This document shows, piece after piece, positions 36,636 through 46,051 of a stretch of 64,000 bases of DNA (its first letter is position 1; the number at the start of each line of letters is the position of its first letter). The stretch is taken from contig NZ_HE997645.1 of NCBI RefSeq assembly GCF_000312485.1, forward strand, positions 450,239 to 514,238. Reading direction: 5' to 3'. A program made the translations under genes and the position numbers. The notes under the pieces were generated by a model that saw only the letters and a list, made by a program, of their open reading frames with translations, was not told where the DNA came from and made no database searches. Source of the DNA: Yersinia massiliensis CCUG 53443. Its GTDB lineage: Bacteria; Pseudomonadota; Gammaproteobacteria; Enterobacterales; Enterobacteriaceae.

Positions 36636-38219
36636 TTATGGTTTTGGCTCGAAATACATTTCTTCAAACGGGATTTCATATTGGGAGGGGTTAAAACTCA
36701 CCCCGCGAAGCTGATTACTATAAATCGCTTTGGTGCGTGAATAGGTCAGCGGAATATAAACGCCTTCCTCAGCCAATAAGGTGAACAATTGTTGATATAA
36801 AGCCTGACGCTGTTTTTCATCTGGAGAGACCAAAAGTTCGCCAATCATTTGGTCTATTTTGGGTTTGCTGGCAAGCCCCTTTTGCCCCTGATAATCAGCA
36901 TGGGCGGGAATACGGAAGGACGAAACATAGGATTGAGGATCATACGGGGTGCCCCAAGATAATGAATATTGAATATCAAAATCACCTGATTTTTGGCGGT
37001 CCAAAAATGACTGTTTCTCCTCACCGACAATCTTTAAATCAACGCCGACCTGTTTGAAATCTTCTTGAATAACTTCAGCAATTTCACGCTCCGCCGCGTT
37101 ATTACTGTTGTAAGACAGCATCAGTTGTAAAGGTTTGCCTGCTTTACTGCGGAAAGTTTGCCCTTGGGGTAATACCCAGCCCGCCTGTTCTAACAGCGCC
37201 GAGGCTTTTGCGGGATCAAAATGGTAAACCGGCAGGTCAATATCAGCATAAGGGACATGCCGTGACATCAACGTATCGGCGACCGTTTCCGTTCCATCCA
37301 TCACACCTTCTGCAATGGCTTTTTTATCGACGGCATATTGCAGTGCCTGTCGGACGGCTCGCTCACCGGTGATTGCTTTGCTGCTATTGAGCACTAGCGC
37401 ACGCGAAGCAATCGGCGGGCTCATTACAGCGGTAAATTTGCCGGTATTATGCAGTGCCTCAAACGTATCCATGTCCAGCATATCGCCATCAGCACCAAAG
37501 ATAAGCTGCACATCCCCTTTTTGTAACGCCATCAACATACTCTGACGATCAGGGATGACCTGCCACTGTACTCGGTCAATTTTCGGGCGCTGTCCCCAGT
37601 AGTGATCATTGGCCACAAATATCGCGTATTGATTCTTGTTATGTTGCTGTAATACCCACGGCCCCGTCCCCGAATAAGCACTCACACCCTCACGGGTTTG
37701 CCCATTAATAAAATCTTTTGGCGAAATAAAGCGGAAAGGACGTGTTAACCCCAGCTCGACTAACGTCGGGTAATAGGGTTCTTTCAAGATTAGCTGCAGC
37801 TCATATTCACCCGTGACATTCACTTTATCTACCTGACGGACTAATTCTAGCCATGCGTGCCGTTGGTAGTTAGCCAGTACAGCATCGATATTCTTTTTGG
37901 CAGCATCGGCATTGAATTTTTCGCCATCACTAAAACTGACATCCTTGCGTAGCTGAAAAGTATAGGTTTTCCCATCATCAGAGATCGTCCAACTTTGTGC
38001 GAGGAAAGGCTTTACGCCTTCATCGGTATTAATGACCAGTGATTCAAACACCATATTTTGTGCAGCCATTTCCCCCGAGTAGAGGTGAGGGTTAATGTCA
38101 CGGATATCTTTGGTGCTGGCATAGTTCAATTGGGAGCTGTTTTGTGCTAATGCCCCTAAGGGAAAAAGCCCACAAACAGACACAAACAGAAATAGCAGAG
38201 GAGCGAAAGTTAAGCGCAT
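36636..38219 (-). CDS. Periplasmic nickel/metallophore-binding protein (NikA-like)
   Basis: A 527-residue SBP_bac_5 protein with a signal peptide ending LGALAQ (about residue 25). It tracks E. coli NikA over the full length: NPHLYSGEMAAQNMVFESLV, YQRHAWLELV, TRPFRFISPKDF, TGPWVLQ, WGTPYDPQSYVSSFRIPAHA and EIPFEEM. NikA binds nickel as small-molecule complexes. The same group includes metallophore receptors such as CntA. It is the second gene after a methyltransferase. Nickel is the best-supported cargo; cobalt, zinc or a peptide complex remain possible. Confidence 0.87.
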   Translation of the reverse strand: MRLTFAPLLFLFVSVCGLFPLGALAQNSSQLNYASTKDIRDINPHLYSGEMAAQNMVFESLVINTDEGVKPFLAQSWTISDDGKTYTFQLRKDVSFSDGEKFNADAAKKNIDAVLANYQRHAWLELVRQVDKVNVTGEYELQLILKEPYYPTLVELGLTRPFRFISPKDFINGQTREGVSAYSGTGPWVLQQHNKNQYAIFVANDHYWGQRPKIDRVQWQVIPDRQSMLMALQKGDVQLIFGADGDMLDMDTFEALHNTGKFTAVMSPPIASRALVLNSSKAITGERAVRQALQYAVDKKAIAEGVMDGTETVADTLMSRHVPYADIDLPVYHFDPAKASALLEQAGWVLPQGQTFRSKAGKPLQLMLSYNSNNAAEREIAEVIQEDFKQVGVDLKIVGEEKQSFLDRQKSGDFDIQYSLSWGTPYDPQSYVSSFRIPAHADYQGQKGLASKPKIDQMIGELLVSPDEKQRQALYQQLFTLLAEEGVYIPLTYSRTKAIYSNQLRGVSFNPSQYEIPFEEMYFEPKP

Positions 38220-38258
38220 TAAATGACTCCAATACAGTGGGGTAAATGAATAATGTCG

Positions 38259-39032
38259 TTATTTTTCTGCTGCGATAAGAAACATCGGGGTGGAAGCATT
38301 ATTCAGTTTTTCGGTGTCATCCCACAATGCCTCTGCCGCAGAAAGATCAATGTGTATCCGGCGGAAACCACAATCCACCAGCACCGCAAAGTCCCAGTGA
38401 GGGCGTAACTCTCGGCTCAAAGGTAGCTGCCGAGCAATATTTTCCATCGTCACAGTATCAGTGTGTAAATATTGGTCTTCGACTCCCGCTTTCTGAACAT
38501 TAAGCCGATCCTGCTCATAACCCGCCACGCGTTGCGGTTCGTACAAACGCAAATACCAGTTAGCATCAAAATTCAGTAACCGCCCTTCATTGGCTAATAC
38601 CCGATACCATTCTTGATACGCTTTTGCGGGGTTGGCCAGATTCCAAGTGACATTACGGGTGACAATAAGATCAAATTGATTGTCGGCAAAAGGCAGTTGA
38701 TGCACATCAGATTCAACAAATTCGATATCCACGTGGTGCAGTAGGGCGTTATTTCTGGCTTGCTCCAACATGGCAGGTGTGGCATCCACTGCGGTGACTT
38801 GATGTTTCGCCATGGCTAAGGTGACGGCAAAGAATCCAGGCCCACAACCAATATCCAGCACTTTTAAGGTTTCTTTTTGCGGCGCTAGCCCGAGAATAAA
38901 ATTAAGCCAAATTTGTTGTTTGTTGCTCTGTAATTCGTCATTGCTGACCTGATTGTAACCTTCAGCACGTTTAGCCCAGTATGATGTTAATTCATTCGTT
39001 ACGGCATGGGGATAAGACGTTGGTTGAAACAC
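38259..39032 (-). CDS. Class I SAM-dependent methyltransferase linked to nickel-type importer
   Basis: A 257-residue Rossmann methyltransferase with motif I VLDIGCGPGFF, acidic loop VTAVDATPAML and NQFDLIVTRNVTWNLANP. The proposed GTG start at 39032 has GAGGTG just upstream; an ATG two bases earlier is out of frame and terminates quickly. It heads the importer operon, 39 bases before the binding-protein gene. No metallophore synthase (CntL/CntM) is adjacent. It may modify a metal chelator or peptide, but substrate is unknown. Confidence 0.75.
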   Translation of the reverse strand: MFQPTSYPHAVTNELTSYWAKRAEGYNQVSNDELQSNKQQIWLNFILGLAPQKETLKVLDIGCGPGFFAVTLAMAKHQVTAVDATPAMLEQARNNALLHHVDIEFVESDVHQLPFADNQFDLIVTRNVTWNLANPAKAYQEWYRVLANEGRLLNFDANWYLRLYEPQRVAGYEQDRLNVQKAGVEDQYLHTDTVTMENIARQLPLSRELRPHWDFAVLVDCGFRRIHIDLSAAEALWDDTEKLNNASTPMFLIAAEK

Positions 39033-39659
39033 ATGTCACCTCATATTGGTCAGAATTAAGCGATTCTGTTCACGATTAACGCATTATTATGCTCGGCACT
39101 ATAATAGTATTGCTCGCTAATGAGTGATTAAGTGTAGGCTATAAATGTACGACAATAACATATTAATTTCTTAAAAATAAAAAGCACTATTGAATATTCA
39201 CGCCATTGAATCATGTTAAGAGAAAGTGTCAAAAAAATGTCATCAAGTTACACAAATCAGTGTCTTGCATTGTTTACCTATATTAATGATTATCTTTTTT
39301 CGTTTCAGAGATTATTCCCCTTTAGACTTTGCCAATATACTTTTAGGCTACATAATGGCTGTCATTATCATATTCACATTAATATTTATGATAAATAATT
39401 AATGTCTAAAAGTGATTATATGGGGTGTATCGAAATCAATATGTCACCATCATGATTGAATATCTGTCTTTCGACGTGCTACGACTTGGTCACGTTATTT
39501 CACCTAGCGGTGATGCGATATTCAAATAAGCGAGGCATTCAACGCCGGTGCTTTGCGGCAAATATCCTCGTTATTGTTAAGATTTAAGCCTATTGCAGCC
39601 GGCATCTAGCAGGCTGCAACTCTGACTCGGTGAGACGTCTTGGCTAGAGAGGAGTGGGT
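39033..39659. promoter_or_regulatory. Intergenic region between methyltransferase and agaR
   Basis: The 627-base gap has no supportable gene. Its left part should contain the leftward promoter of the methyltransferase-nik-like operon. I looked for a NikR-type GTATGA/TCATAC palindrome and did not see one. The only notable structure is the inverted repeat at 39593-39619 just after agaR. Confidence 0.4.
39593..39619 (-). terminator. Hairpin after agaR, terminator-like without U-run
   Basis: A perfect 8-base stem TTGCAGCC (39593-39600) and GGCTGCAA (39612-39619) encloses 11 bases about 40 bases past the agaR stop. The following minus-strand bases are not T-rich, so termination efficiency is doubtful. 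Confidence 0.4.
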
Positions 39660-40469
39660 TTATTCCCCAACGAGGATCACTTCAATCCCACCTTTACGCA
39701 AACCATTCAAACTCTCTTCAGGGATGCCCTTATCGGTAATCACCATATGGATGCGCTGAGTATCAATAATTTTATGCAGACTGGAGCGGTTAAATTTACT
39801 GGAATCAGTGACCACAATGATGCGCTCCGCCACTTCACACATGCGACGGTTTAATCGCGCTTCATCTTCATTATGGGTACTCACACCCCGCTCCAGATCG
39901 ACAGCATCGACCCCGAGGAAAAGCATATCGAAGTGGTAATTTTGCAGGGATTGGTCAGCCTGATCGCCATAGAAAGAAAGGGATTGGCGGCGCAAGTGCC
40001 CCCCCGTCATCAACAGCTCTACCCCTTCTGCCTCAAGCAAGGCATTCGCGACATTCATGCCGTTTGTCATGGCAATGACGTCCTTGTGATGACGCATATG
40101 GCGCGCAATTTCATAGGTCGTGGTACCGGAGTCCAGAATAACGCGATGACCTGGTTTGATCAGGTTTGCAGCCACGCGCGCGATGCCTCGTTTTAAAGGC
40201 GTATTCAGAGCGCTTTTATCTTCAACCGTCGGTTCAATTCCAGCCCCACCAGCATCACAGACTAGCGCACCGCCGTAAGCACGCACCGCGACACCCTGCT
40301 TTTCCAGAAAGGCCAAATCGTTACGGATCGTCACCGTAGAAACACCAAAAAATGACGATAAATCATTAACCTGAACACTTCCTTGCTGACGAAGACGCTG
40401 AATGATCTGTTCACGTCTTTCACTGGTGCCGGTGATACGCTTATCCATTGCCGAATCGGTATTACTCAT
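39660..40469 (-). CDS. agaR: DeoR-family repressor AgaR of the GalNAc regulon
   Basis: A 269-residue regulator with an N-terminal DeoR helix-turn-helix ([20 protein letters not shown]) and a sugar-phosphate-sensing domain with the [10 protein letters not shown] and [11 protein letters not shown] blocks. It is divergent from agaZ, separated by 251 bases that contain repeated pyrimidine-rich operators. AgaR represses aga genes until a pathway intermediate is present. ATG 40469 has AAAGGA upstream; M8 is an internal alternative. Confidence 0.9.
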   Translation of the reverse strand: MSNTDSAMDKRITGTSERREQIIQRLRQQGSVQVNDLSSFFGVSTVTIRNDLAFLEKQGVAVRAYGGALVCDAGGAGIEPTVEDKSALNTPLKRGIARVAANLIKPGHRVILDSGTTTYEIARHMRHHKDVIAMTNGMNVANALLEAEGVELLMTGGHLRRQSLSFYGDQADQSLQNYHFDMLFLGVDAVDLERGVSTHNEDEARLNRRMCEVAERIIVVTDSSKFNRSSLHKIIDTQRIHMVITDKGIPEESLNGLRKGGIEVILVGE

Positions 40470-40487
40470 ATGAGATCCTTTCCAAAA

Positions 40488-40688
40488 GCCTTTCGTTTCA
40501 TTTCACTTCAGCTATTAACGCCTTTCTTTTGCCGGAAAGCAAGTCTTTACCTCAGGCCAAATAACGCGTCTTAACCGTAAATCACCCTTTCATTATGTTT
40601 CTTTTGCGAAACAGATCCCATTTCCGATACCTTTCGTTTTGTTTTTATCGATCCATAAAGCAGTATCAAGTGAAACGAACCGAAAGAC
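40488..40688. promoter_or_regulatory. AgaR-like operator cluster between agaR and agaZ
   Basis: Repeats of the CTTTCGTTT type occur at 40488-40508 (CCTTTCGTTTCATTTCACTTC), about 40587-40607 and 40630-40648, with an inverted copy at 40668-40688. This matches the known pyrimidine-rich AgaR consensus around TTTCRTTT. Their location in the divergent promoter fits autoregulation and repression of agaZ. Confidence 0.72.
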
Positions 40689-40720
40689 AGAAGTGACCTA
40701 AACCCAATACGGAGAGGAAA

Positions 40721-42013
40721 GTGAAACATTTAACCGAGTTTGTGGCTGACCATAAGCACGATAACCGATGTGGCATTTTTGCCGTCTGTTCTGCTCATCC
40801 GATGGTGCTGGAAGCAGCAATGCGCCACGCCCGTGACACGCAATCTATCTTATTAGTAGAGGCGACCTCTAATCAGGTAGATCAGTATGGCGGCTATACC
40901 GGTATGACCCCAGCCGATTTTCGTGAATTTGCTGAGCAAATGGCCGATCAACATCACCTTCCTCGTCATCAGTTGGTATTAGGCGGCGATCATTTGGGGC
41001 CAAACCGCTGGCAGAATGCCCCGGCGGCTGAAGCAATGTCTCAGGCAGAAGAACTCATTCGCCATTATGTTGCCGCTGGATTTAAGAAAATCCACCTCGA
41101 TTGCAGCATGTCCTGTGCCGATGATCCGGTGCCCTTAACCGATGAAATCGTCGCCGCAAGAGCAGCAAGGTTAGCCTTAATTGCCGAACAGACTCGCAAG
41201 GATAAGCAAGGGTCATCCGATCTGGTTTATGTTATCGGCACAGAAGTCCCCGTTCCTGGTGGCGCGCATGAAACGCTCCTCACACTTGAGGTCACCTCAC
41301 CGCGGGCGGCAAAAGCGACACTGGAGGCTCACCGCCACGCTTTTGAGCAACAAGGTCTGCACGATTTGTGGCCACGGATTATCGGGCTCGTCGTCCAACC
41401 AGGCGTAGAATTCGATCATACTCATGTTATTGATTATCAGCCTGAGAAATCTCTTGCTCTCAGCCACACTATCGAAGAGTTTGACACCATGGTGTTTGAA
41501 GCTCACTCCACCGATTACCAAACTCCGCTCGCCCTGCAACAGTTAGTTCAGAATCACTTTGCCATTTTGAAAGTCGGCCCCGCGCTCACTTTCGCATTAC
41601 GTGAAGCACTTTTCTCTCTGGCGGCTATCGAGCAGGAATTACACCCTCCATACCTGTGTTCTGGGCTACGGGATGTACTGGAAACCGTCATGCTGGAACA
41701 TCCGGAGCATTGGAAACATCATTATCACGGTAATAACGATGCCTGCCGTCTGGCACGTAGCTACAGCTATTCTGACCGCATTCGTTACTACTGGCCTAAT
41801 GACAAGATTAACGAGGCTTATTCCCGATTAATGAGTAACTTAGCGGACCAACCGATCCCACTGCCGTTGATCAGCCAGTATCTGCCTCTTCAGTACACCG
41901 AGGTCCGTGCAGGACGGCTTGAGGCCACACCGCACGAACTGATTATTGACCATATTCAGGATGTATTGCGCCAGTACCATGCGGCCTGCATGGGAACGTC
42001 GCCGTCCCATTAA
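40721..42013 (+). CDS. agaZ: Tagatose-1,6-bisphosphate aldolase subunit AgaZ/KbaZ
   Basis: A 430-residue GatZ/KbaZ protein, recognised by [31 protein letters not shown] and [17 protein letters not shown]. It is the companion subunit needed for full activity and stability of the class II aldolase KbaY/AgaY encoded later. GTG 40721 follows a GGAGAGG ribosome site. It leads the plus-strand aga operon. Confidence 0.92.
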   Translation: MKHLTEFVADHKHDNRCGIFAVCSAHPMVLEAAMRHARDTQSILLVEATSNQVDQYGGYTGMTPADFREFAEQMADQHHLPRHQLVLGGDHLGPNRWQNAPAAEAMSQAEELIRHYVAAGFKKIHLDCSMSCADDPVPLTDEIVAARAARLALIAEQTRKDKQGSSDLVYVIGTEVPVPGGAHETLLTLEVTSPRAAKATLEAHRHAFEQQGLHDLWPRIIGLVVQPGVEFDHTHVIDYQPEKSLALSHTIEEFDTMVFEAHSTDYQTPLALQQLVQNHFAILKVGPALTFALREALFSLAAIEQELHPPYLCSGLRDVLETVMLEHPEHWKHHYHGNNDACRLARSYSYSDRIRYYWPNDKINEAYSRLMSNLADQPIPLPLISQYLPLQYTEVRAGRLEATPHELIIDHIQDVLRQYHAACMGTSPSH

Positions 42014-42039
42014 CACAATGATAATAAGGAAAAAAAAGC

Positions 42040-42513
42040 ATGCCAAACATTGTCTTAAGTCGTATTGATGAACGCCTCATTCATGGCCAGGTTGGCGTTC
42101 AATGGGTGGGGTTTGCTGGCGCGAACCTGGTTTTGGTTGCCAATGATGAAGTGGCTGAAGATCAAGTTCAGCAAAACTTGATGGAAATGGTGCTAGCTGA
42201 AGGTATTGCCGTGCGCTTCTGGCCACTGCAAAAAGTCATCGACAATATTCATCGTGCCACTGATCGGCAGAAAATTTTGCTGGTTTGTAAAAGTCCCGAA
42301 GACTTTCTCACGCTGGTGAACGGTGATGTGCCAGTGACCCGAATTAATGTCGGCAACATGCACTATGTCGAAGGTAAACAACAAATTGCGAAAACCGTCT
42401 CTGTCGATGATCAGGATATTGCCGCTTTCTATGGCCTGAGAAAAGCAGGGGTGGAATGTTTTATTCAGGGCGTGCCGACAGAGCCCGCTCAGGATCTCTA
42501 CAAACTCCTCTGA
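42040..42513 (+). CDS. agaV: PTS EIIB component for N-acetylgalactosamine (AgaV)
   Basis: A 157-residue mannose-family EIIB with RIDERLIHGQV; His15 is the expected phosphorylation site. It transfers phosphate from EIIA to incoming sugar at the EIIC/EIID channel. It follows agaZ by 26 bases and precedes the membrane subunits. Confidence 0.92.
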   Translation: MPNIVLSRIDERLIHGQVGVQWVGFAGANLVLVANDEVAEDQVQQNLMEMVLAEGIAVRFWPLQKVIDNIHRATDRQKILLVCKSPEDFLTLVNGDVPVTRINVGNMHYVEGKQQIAKTVSVDDQDIAAFYGLRKAGVECFIQGVPTEPAQDLYKLL

Positions 42514-42523
42514 GGTATTTTCT

Positions 42524-43306
42524 ATGGAAATTAGCTTATTACAGGCATTCGCGTTAGGGATTCTGGCCTTTATTGCTGGCTTGGATATGTTCAATGGCCT
42601 CACGCATATGCACCGCCCAGTGGTACTCGGGCCGTTGGTTGGTCTGATCCTTGGCGACCTTCATATGGGCATCCTCACCGGTGGTACTCTTGAGCTGGTC
42701 TGGATGGGGCTTGCACCGCTGGCAGGCGCTCAACCGCCAAACGTGATTATCGGTACCATTGTCGGCACCGCCTTTGCGATTACGGCCGGTGTTAAACCAG
42801 AAGTCGCCGTCGGGGTTGCCGTGCCATTCGCGGTTGCCGTGCAAATGGGTATCACATTCCTATTCTCTATCATGTCTGGTGTCATGGCCCGTTGCGACCG
42901 AATGGCAGCGAACGCCGATACCGCGGGCATTGAACGCGTTAACTATCTGGCGTTATTAGCACTCGGTACCTTCTATTTTCTCTGTGCATTTTTGCCCATC
43001 TATTTTGGGGCAGATCATGCCAAAACAGTCATCGATGTGCTGCCCGCTCGGCTCATTGACGGCCTAGGTGTCGCAGGTGGCATCATGCCAGCAATCGGTT
43101 TTGCCGTGTTGCTGAAAATCATGATGAAAAATGTCTATATCCCCTATTTTATTCTCGGTTTTGTCGCCGCTGCTTGGCTAAAACTCCCGGTATTGGCTAT
43201 TGCTGCCGCGGCGTTGGCGATGGCGCTCATCGATTTCATGCGTAAAGACTCCACTCCACAACAGACTTCCAGCACTCAGAAAGAGGAATTCGAAGATGGT
43301 ATCTAA
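42524..43306 (+). CDS. agaW: PTS EIIC component for N-acetylgalactosamine (AgaW)
   Basis: A 260-residue mannose-family EIIC with about seven or eight hydrophobic segments and the conserved block LEL(V)WMGLAPLAGAQPPN. It forms the sugar path with AgaE. Its end overlaps the agaE start by 11 bases. Confidence 0.9.
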   Translation: MEISLLQAFALGILAFIAGLDMFNGLTHMHRPVVLGPLVGLILGDLHMGILTGGTLELVWMGLAPLAGAQPPNVIIGTIVGTAFAITAGVKPEVAVGVAVPFAVAVQMGITFLFSIMSGVMARCDRMAANADTAGIERVNYLALLALGTFYFLCAFLPIYFGADHAKTVIDVLPARLIDGLGVAGGIMPAIGFAVLLKIMMKNVYIPYFILGFVAAAWLKLPVLAIAAAALAMALIDFMRKDSTPQQTSSTQKEEFEDGI

Positions 43307-44171
43307 TACTCAAGTTTTGCCCGACGCCAGCATCACTGAAAAGTCGGTCATTGATGGCAACGACAATATCTATGAAGACCAAACTATCGGTGCGGAGCTG
43401 ACGAAGAAAGATATCAACCGTGTGGCATGGCGTTCCATGCTGCTGCAAGCCTCATTTAACTATGAGCGTATGCAGGCTTCCGGTTGGCTATATGGCTTAT
43501 TGCCGGCGCTGAAGAAGATCCACACCAATAAGAATGACTTAGCGCGGGCCATGAAAGGCCATATGGGATTCTTCAATACCCATCCTTTCCTCGTGACCTT
43601 CGTTATTGGCATTATATTGGCGATGGAACGTTCAAAGCAGGATGTGAACAGTATTCAAAGCACCAAGATTGCCGTGGGTGCCCCGCTTGGCGGGATTGGC
43701 GATGCCATGTTTTGGCTGACCTTACTCCCCATTTGTGGCGGTATTGGTGCCAGTCTGGCCTTGCAAGGTTCCATCCTCGGCGCAATTGTGTTTCTGGTGA
43801 TGTTTAACGTCGTCCATCTTGGTTTGCGTTTCGGGTTAGCTCACTATGCCTATCGCATGGGCGTTGCCGCGATCCCACTCATCAAAGCCAATACACTGAA
43901 GGTGGGCCGTGCAGCGTCTATCGTTGGGATGACTGTGATTGGCGCACTTGTCGCCACCTACGTTCGCTTATCCACGACGCTCGAAATTACCGCAGGCGAC
44001 GCCGTGGTGAAACTGCAAGCCGACGTTATCGACAAACTGATGCCTGCTTTTCTACCGCTGGTCTACACCCTTATCATGTACGCGTTAGTCCGCCGCGGCT
44101 GGAGCCCGTTGAAACTCATCGGGCTGACGGTGGTATTAGGGATTGTTGGGAAATTTGGCCACTTTTTGTAA
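43296..44171 (+). CDS. agaE: PTS EIID component for N-acetylgalactosamine (AgaE)
   Basis: A 291-residue mannose-family EIID. ATG 43296 is preferred, with AGAGGA just upstream, over the longer frame that lies within agaW. Family marks are SFNYERMQASGWLYGLLPAL, HMGFFNTHPFL and GAPLGGIGDAMFW. The C-terminus is a membrane helix. It completes the membrane part of the PTS. Confidence 0.92.
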   Translation: MVSNTQVLPDASITEKSVIDGNDNIYEDQTIGAELTKKDINRVAWRSMLLQASFNYERMQASGWLYGLLPALKKIHTNKNDLARAMKGHMGFFNTHPFLVTFVIGIILAMERSKQDVNSIQSTKIAVGAPLGGIGDAMFWLTLLPICGGIGASLALQGSILGAIVFLVMFNVVHLGLRFGLAHYAYRMGVAAIPLIKANTLKVGRAASIVGMTVIGALVATYVRLSTTLEITAGDAVVKLQADVIDKLMPAFLPLVYTLIMYALVRRGWSPLKLIGLTVVLGIVGKFGHFL

Positions 44172-44183
44172 GCGAGGAGCACT

Positions 44184-44618
44184 ATGTTAAGCATTATTCT
44201 CAGCGGTCACGGTGGGTTTGCCAGCGGGCTTGAAAAGGCGATGAAGCAGATACTTGGCGATCAACCCCAAGTGATCGCTATCGATTTCCCCGAAAGTTCT
44301 TCCACCGCATTACTGACGGCGCAGTTTGAAGAGGCCATTGCGAGTCTAGACGAAAAAGAAGGGCTGATTTTCTTAACCGACTTGCTGGGGGGAACCCCCT
44401 TCCGCGTGGCCTCAACACTGGCCCTGCTAAAACCAGAACGTGAAGTCATTACTGGCGTAAATTTACAGCTCCTACTGGAGATGGTGCTGGAGCGCGATGG
44501 TCTCAGTAGTAAGGAGTTCCGCCTTCAGGCGCTCGAGTGTGGTCACCGAGGCTTAACCAGTTTGGTTGACGAAATGGGCCGATATCGCGAGGCCGTACCG
44601 GTTGAGGAAGGGATATGA
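44184..44618 (+). CDS. agaF: PTS EIIA component for N-acetylgalactosamine (AgaF)
   Basis: A 144-residue mannose-family EIIA with SGHGGFASG; His9 is the expected phosphate-accepting residue from HPr. The block FLTDLLGGTPFRVA is also typical. It ends four bases into agaA (ATGA). Confidence 0.92.
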   Translation: MLSIILSGHGGFASGLEKAMKQILGDQPQVIAIDFPESSSTALLTAQFEEAIASLDEKEGLIFLTDLLGGTPFRVASTLALLKPEREVITGVNLQLLLEMVLERDGLSSKEFRLQALECGHRGLTSLVDEMGRYREAVPVEEGI

Positions 44619-45748
44619 CAGCGCTGCTGCGAGCAAGGCGGCTGCTCACTGAACAGGGCTGGCTTGACGATCATCAGTTGCGGCTTGAAGGCAGCACTAT
44701 CGTTGCCATCGAACCCATCCCGTCAGGTGTGAGTCTGCGTGACGTAGAGCTGCTCTGTCCTGCTTACATCGATGTTCATGTCCACGGCGGTAAAGGTGTC
44801 GATGTCATGGATGACGCGCCAGAGGTACTGGATAAGCTGGCATGGCATAAAGCCCATGAGGGGGTCGGCGCTTGGTTGCCGACCACCGTCACCGCCCCCC
44901 TTATCGACGTCGAGGGCGCGTTAAAACGCATTGCGCAGCGCCACCAGCAAGGGGGGCCAGGGGCGACTGTTCTGGGCAGCTACCTTGAAGGCCCCTATTT
45001 CACGCCACAAAACAAAGGAGCGCATTCACCGGAGTTGTTCCGTGAGCTCGATATTGCCGAGCTTAATCGGTTGATTGATGTGTCCCAGAACACGTTACGT
45101 GTCGTAGCACTGGCACCTGAAAAACCGAGTGCCATAGCGGCGATTAAGCATCTCAAAAACCGTGGCATTAAAGTCATGCTCGGCCACAGTGCGGCGAGTT
45201 ATGACGAAACGGTTCGCGCGTTTGATGCCGGAGCGGATGGGCTGGTGCACTGTTTCAACGGCATGACGGGCCTGCATCACCGCGACCCCGGTATGGTGGG
45301 GGCGGGATTGACCGACCCGCGCGCCTGGCTTGAGTTGATAGCAGATGGTCACCATGTTCACCCTGCTGTCATGCGTCTTAGCTGTGCCTGCGCCAAGCCG
45401 CGAATATTGCTGATAACCGACGCGATGAGCGCAACGGGGATGCCTGATGGTGACTATTCAATTTGTGGCCACAGGGTAACCATGCAGCAGGGTGTGGTCC
45501 GTACCGCTTCCGGCGGGCTGGCGGGCAGTACACTTTCGTTGGATAGCGCGGTGCGTAATTTGGTCAATGACGTCGGTGTGCCTGCTGAAGATGCCATTCA
45601 TATGGCCTCCCTACATCCCGCAAAAATGTTGGGGGTTGATCAAACCTACGGCTCATTGTCGGTAGGTAAACGAGCCAACCTTATTGCCCTTGATTCACAG
45701 CTCAAGCTACAAACTATTTGGATTGATGGTCAGCAACTTTCCTTGTAG
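44615..45748 (+). CDS. agaA: N-acetylgalactosamine-6-phosphate deacetylase AgaA
   Basis: A 377-residue NagA/AgaA amidohydrolase with DVHVHGGKGVDVMD, YLEGPYFTPQNKG, a metal His in HCFNGMTGLHHRDPG and catalytic Asp in LITDAMSATGMPDGDY. It removes acetate from GalNAc-6-phosphate. AgaF and AgaA are translationally coupled. A strong hairpin follows. Confidence 0.92.
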   Translation: MTALLRARRLLTEQGWLDDHQLRLEGSTIVAIEPIPSGVSLRDVELLCPAYIDVHVHGGKGVDVMDDAPEVLDKLAWHKAHEGVGAWLPTTVTAPLIDVEGALKRIAQRHQQGGPGATVLGSYLEGPYFTPQNKGAHSPELFRELDIAELNRLIDVSQNTLRVVALAPEKPSAIAAIKHLKNRGIKVMLGHSAASYDETVRAFDAGADGLVHCFNGMTGLHHRDPGMVGAGLTDPRAWLELIADGHHVHPAVMRLSCACAKPRILLITDAMSATGMPDGDYSICGHRVTMQQGVVRTASGGLAGSTLSLDSAVRNLVNDVGVPAEDAIHMASLHPAKMLGVDQTYGSLSVGKRANLIALDSQLKLQTIWIDGQQLSL

Positions 45749-45770
45749 CCCTTTCATTACATATCACTTT

Positions 45771-45797
45771 GGTTTGTGGCCACATCCGCCACAAACC
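45771..45797 (+). terminator. Terminator after agaA
   Basis: GGTTTGTGG (45771-45779) and CCACAAACC (45789-45797) form a perfect 9-base stem, followed by a run of T and C (TTTCCTTTCCTTTC). It separates the agaZVWEFA transcript from agaS. Confidence 0.75.
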
Positions 45798-45897
45798 TTT
45801 CCTTTCCTTTCTTTCTTTTCTCGACACTTTACCCAAAATCACAATATATCGATATAAAACAATGCATTAATAATAACCCACCCTATTTCAGATCACG

Positions 45898-45994
45898 TTT
45901 TTCGTTTTATTTCTTTTCTTATGTTGACCTTTCGTTTTCTTTTCTATAGATTTTCATTTAAGCATAAAGTCGATGAAGTGAAATGAAACGAAAG
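45898..45994 (+). promoter_or_regulatory. AgaR-like operators upstream of agaS
   Basis: Copies occur at 45898-45919 (around TTTTTCGTTTTATTTC), 45930-45949 (CTTTCGTTTTCTTTTC) and inverted at 45975-45994 (GTGAAATGAAACGAAAG). The same element occurs before agaZ, indicating a second AgaR-controlled promoter for agaS-kbaY, as in enteric aga clusters. Confidence 0.75.
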
Positions 45995-46051
45995 ACTGTC
46001 ATGTTCGACTTGGCACTGATCCATTGAATAGGCACTACTAAGGACTGAGTT

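Noticed and set aside
33185..39032. Yersinopine-type complete metallophore locus
   Set aside because: The transporter resembles that class, but no nicotianamine-synthase-like or opine-dehydrogenase gene is present in the window.
39213..39398. A 61-codon plus-strand frame in the agaR-methyltransferase gap
   Set aside because: AT-rich, no clear ribosome site, and no recognised similarity; most likely chance.
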